Shown one piece after another: positions 61,724-64,000 of a stretch of DNA of 64,000 nucleotides; positions within the stretch are counted from its first letter, which is position 1; every line of letters starts with the position of its first letter. Below the pieces are notes generated by a model. It ran no database searches. It was not told the DNA's origin and saw only the letters and a list, made by a program, of their open reading frames with translations. Origin of the DNA: CAVVEQ01 sp963804865 (GTDB lineage: Bacteria > Chloroflexota > Anaerolineae > Anaerolineales > Anaerolineaceae). The translations under genes were made by a program, and so were the position numbers. The stretch lies in contig CAWDSH010000042.1 in the NCBI GenBank assembly GCA_963804865.1, forward strand, positions 248,001 through 312,000. Direction: 5' to 3'.

Positions 61724-63276
61724 CTCTCGTGCTGTGTCGCCTGCTCGTAAGCCTGCCCGATACGCAGCAGCATGCCCTCGTTGAAGTCCGAACCAAGAAG
61801 CTGGATGCCGATCGGCAAGCCTTTGTCATCCAGTCCGGCTGGCAGGGACAGTCCCGGGGTGCCGGCGTGATTGGCAGTCACCGTGAGCTGATCGGCATAC
61901 TGCATCAGCACCGAATCGCCATAGACTGCGCCCATCTCAAACGCGGTGGTTGGCGTGGTGGGGGTGAGTAACGCATCCAGCCGGTATTTCCCCTGGGGAT
62001 CAAAAACCTGCTCGAAATCACGGCGGATGAGCGTGCGCACGCGCAGCGCCCGGTTGTAATATTGCTGGCTGTACTGGGCGGCGCTCACATACATACCCAT
62101 CAGGATGCGCAGCTTGGGCTGCGGTCCGAAGCCCTCACTGCGTGATTTCCGATAGAGTGTTTTCAAGTCTGGTGTGGCTGCCTTTGTCCGGTAGCCGTAT
62201 TTGACGCCATCGAAGCGGTGCAAATTGGATGCGGCTTCCACCCGGCTGATCACGAAATAGGTCGGGATGCCGTAACGCGTGTTGGGCATGGGGACTTCAT
62301 CCACGATCTCAGCTCCCAGGTCTGCCAGGATTTTGGCAGCCTCCCTGACCGTCTTCTGTATTTCCACCGGCAGGGATTGTTCTTCGTATTCACCCGACGT
62401 TGGATTCGGGTAGGTGATGCGGTAATAATCCGGCGAGAGTCCAATTCGCAGGCCCTTGACGCCCTTTTCAAGCTCAGCCAGGTAATCCTGGACCGGTACA
62501 TTTGCCGCGGTCGCGTCATGGGGATCAGCGCCTGCGATCACCTTCAGCATCAGGGCGGCATCTTTCACCGTGCGCGCCACCGGGCCGGGGCAATCCAGTG
62601 AAGATCCGAAAGCGATCAATCCATAGCGCGAGACCCTTCCATAAGTTGGCTTCATCCCGACCGTGCCGCAAAAAGCTGCCGGCTGGCGGATCGATCCCGC
62701 GGTATCCGTTCCCAGGGAAAGGACAGCCTCTCCAGCAGCAACGGAAGCTGCGCTCCCGCCTGATGAGCCGCCTGGAACCCGGCTGGTATCCCAGGGATTA
62801 CGCGGGCTGGGTTGAAATGCGGATGATTCGTTGGATGAACCGTAGGTGAATTCATCCAGGTTTACTTTGCCGATCATCAACGCGCCTGCTTTCAGCAGCC
62901 TGTCTGCTGGTGTGGCGGAATAGGGTGCTGTGAAATTCGCCAGGATGCGGGAAGCGGCTGTGGATGGCGTGCCTTTCACGCAAAAGATATCCTTGATCGA
63001 GATTGGAACACCCGCCAGGATGCCGGGATCTTCACCTGCGGCGATTTTGCGATCCACTTCCCTTGCTTGAGCGCGTGCCATTTCCTCAGTGAGGGTGATA
63101 AAGGCATGCACGTGTTGCTTGTCCTCCGGGGTGATCTCACCTGCGTCCAGTTGTCCGCAGCGTCCTTCAACCTGGTTGATGCGCGTGTATGTGGAATCAA
63201 GTATCTCGCTGGCAGAGATTTTTCGCTGGCGCAATAATGCAACCAGCTCATGAGCGGAAAGGTCGCAGGGTTCCAT
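61690..63276 (-). CDS. gatA: Asp-tRNA(Asn)/Glu-tRNA(Gln) amidotransferase subunit A
   Basis: This 528-residue amidase-signature enzyme has the catalytic Lys 95 (VPISIKDI), the GGSSGGS loop at about 169-175, and the nucleophile Ser 195 (TDTAGSIRQP). It releases ammonia from glutamine for GatB. It is longer than the usual 485 residues; the extra length lies mainly in the N-terminal region (EGRCGQLDAGEITPEDKQ) and in a loop. The stop codon lies within the start of the CAP gene. The gene starts one base after the gatC stop, so translation is coupled. Confidence 0.97.
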   Translation of the reverse strand: MEPCDLSAHELVALLRQRKISASEILDSTYTRINQVEGRCGQLDAGEITPEDKQHVHAFITLTEEMARAQAREVDRKIAAGEDPGILAGVPISIKDIFCVKGTPSTAASRILANFTAPYSATPADRLLKAGALMIGKVNLDEFTYGSSNESSAFQPSPRNPWDTSRVPGGSSGGSAASVAAGEAVLSLGTDTAGSIRQPAAFCGTVGMKPTYGRVSRYGLIAFGSSLDCPGPVARTVKDAALMLKVIAGADPHDATAANVPVQDYLAELEKGVKGLRIGLSPDYYRITYPNPTSGEYEEQSLPVEIQKTVREAAKILADLGAEIVDEVPMPNTRYGIPTYFVISRVEAASNLHRFDGVKYGYRTKAATPDLKTLYRKSRSEGFGPQPKLRILMGMYVSAAQYSQQYYNRALRVRTLIRRDFEQVFDPQGKYRLDALLTPTTPTTAFEMGAVYGDSVLMQYADQLTVTANHAGTPGLSLPAGLDDKGLPIGIQLLGSDFNEGMLLRIGQAYEQATQHESWRKIKPRVLG

Positions 63277-63277
63277 G

Positions 63278-63598
63278 TTATTCCAATGTCTGGTGGGGGA
63301 TATCGGGCACGATCACGTACCCGTCTTCGAATTGCGGGAACTGCCCGGTCAGGTCATCCCGGTCGGGGAAAGCATCGGTTTTATCCTCCCGTATGGGGGG
63401 ACAGTTCTGAGCAGGATAAGGTATCCCGTGACGGGCGGGGGGGATGTCGTCATCCAGCGGGATGGCGACCAGTTCATTGATCGATTTCAGCTGTTTATTC
63501 AGCTGATCTCGCAAATACTCGGCTTGAGAGGGTTCGAATTCAAAGGAAGCGAGTTCCACCAGATGGGCGAAACTCTCTGTGTCGATAGGATCACTCAT
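63278..63598 (-). CDS. gatC: Asp-tRNA(Asn)/Glu-tRNA(Gln) amidotransferase subunit C
   Basis: This 106-residue protein has the two-helix GatC core: FAHLVELASFEFEPSQAEYLRDQLNKQLKSINEL, then a long loop with PLDDDIPPARHG, and a C-terminal LTGQFPQFEDGYVIVPDI that locks GatA to GatB. AAAGGTGG about ten bases upstream overlaps the stop codon of the preceding gene, so the two are probably co-transcribed. Confidence 0.93.
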   Translation of the reverse strand: MSDPIDTESFAHLVELASFEFEPSQAEYLRDQLNKQLKSINELVAIPLDDDIPPARHGIPYPAQNCPPIREDKTDAFPDRDDLTGQFPQFEDGYVIVPDIPHQTLE

Positions 63599-63614
63599 AT
63601 GTGAAAAACCACCT

Positions 63615-64000
63615 TTATGGAGTTGCGGTTGGTGCGTCCGTATAAGTCGGCAGCAGGGTATAGGTAGGTACGGGTGTTTCTGTCCGTGTATTTGTCGGTT
63701 TGGGTGTGTTGGTAATGGTGCGTGTATTGGTGGGTGTGGGTGTATTAGTTGGCGTCGAAGTAAAAGTTGCCAATACCCATCCGGTGGAAGTGGCGGGCAT
63801 GGTTTGGGTCGCAGCGATCACCGATGTACTCACCCCACCCATGGGTGTTGCGGTCCAGGTCGGGGGTAAAGACTTCAGGGTAGGCGTGTTTGAAGGCAGC
63901 ACGATCAAAGCCGGCATGGTGGGGGGAGGAAAAGGATTAAGAGAGGAATTGGGGTTCACGCCGATCTGGATGAAAACCACAACCAGAACCAGCAACGCTG
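63615..64000 (-). CDS. Thr/Pro-rich membrane protein, 5' truncated by window edge
   Basis: The frame is open to the window edge, so the real start is likely outside. Visible are the end of a hydrophobic segment (LVLVVVFIQIG) and a long extracytoplasmic tail made of Thr, Pro, Ser and Val (about 105 residues), with repeated TPTNT, TNTPKPTNTRT-like units. There is no folded domain. It is probably the C-terminal part of a membrane-anchored surface protein; nothing identifies its function. It ends 16 bases before gatC. Confidence 0.6.
   Translation of the reverse strand, partial: ALLVLVVVFIQIGVNPNSSLNPFPPPTMPALIVLPSNTPTLKSLPPTWTATPMGGVSTSVIAATQTMPATSTGWVLATFTSTPTNTPTPTNTRTITNTPKPTNTRTETPVPTYTLLPTYTDAPTATP

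Overview
The window looks like chromosomal DNA of a Chloroflexota bacterium, most likely class Anaerolineae. That placement is inferred, without any database search, from the rRNA sequence style, the Thr/Pro-rich linkers in exported proteins, an anaerobic pyruvate:ferredoxin oxidoreductase, and the mix of VanW, LCP, DUF3048 and HD-GYP proteins. The gene set (PFOR, peptide uptake, D-aminopeptidase) suits a fermentative, peptide-using anaerobe. No phage, insertion sequence, CRISPR array or integrase was seen.

Layout. 1-3161 (+): the end of a PAS-GAF-HD-GYP signalling protein, then two exported proteins, the first apparently frameshifted. 3197-9056 (-): a complete oligopeptide/dipeptide ABC importer (binding lipoprotein, two permeases, two ATPases) with a consensus promoter, a candidate operator and an intercistronic hairpin. 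The binding protein appears circularly permuted. 9321-12981 (-): LCP/LytR protein, Trm112-like protein, VanW protein. 13086-18844 (+): a complete rRNA operon, 16S-tRNA-Ile-tRNA-Ala-23S-5S, with three consensus-like promoters and matched processing stems. 18889-20363 (+): rpsU, infA and a membrane coiled-coil protein. 20566-22668 (-): HtrA-like protease and CbpA-like co-chaperone. 22833-26438 (+): two adjacent sensor proteins that have lost opposite halves of a phosphorelay. 26476-28387: DNPH1-like hydrolase, LysM lipoprotein, Nudix hydrolase. 28585-33219 (+): PFOR (nifJ), split into two overlapping frames, and a dihydroorotate-dehydrogenase-like gene. 33280-43785: metallopeptidases, miaB, M23 peptidase, a histidine kinase, a degenerate MBL-fold protein, endonuclease III, M55 D-aminopeptidase, M48 peptidase and a frameshifted DUF3048 protein. 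43877-48071: MntP, then a NurA / HAS-barrel / HerA operon. 48145-53352: DUF212, exonuclease VII (xseB, xseA), PlsC, lipid kinase, HIT, PspC, cupredoxin. 53453-59173 (-): an unusual tight gene group (UbiA prenyltransferase, GMC-like oxidoreductase with a cysteine cluster, an internally deleted class V aminotransferase, an intact one, and a Rieske protein lacking one ligand), preceded by GNAT and CPBP genes. 59201-64000 (-): gatCAB, interrupted by a CAP-domain gene, plus a partial Thr/Pro-rich protein at the edge.

Systems. The most noteworthy candidates are the circularly permuted binding protein, the complementary pair of degenerate sensors, the three-gene NurA-HerA operon, and the UbiA/GMC/aminotransferase/Rieske cluster. 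Three genes (1328-2454, 28585-32179, 42522-43785) read as single proteins broken by a one-base frame change. This could be sequencing error or real lesions and affects how they should be read.
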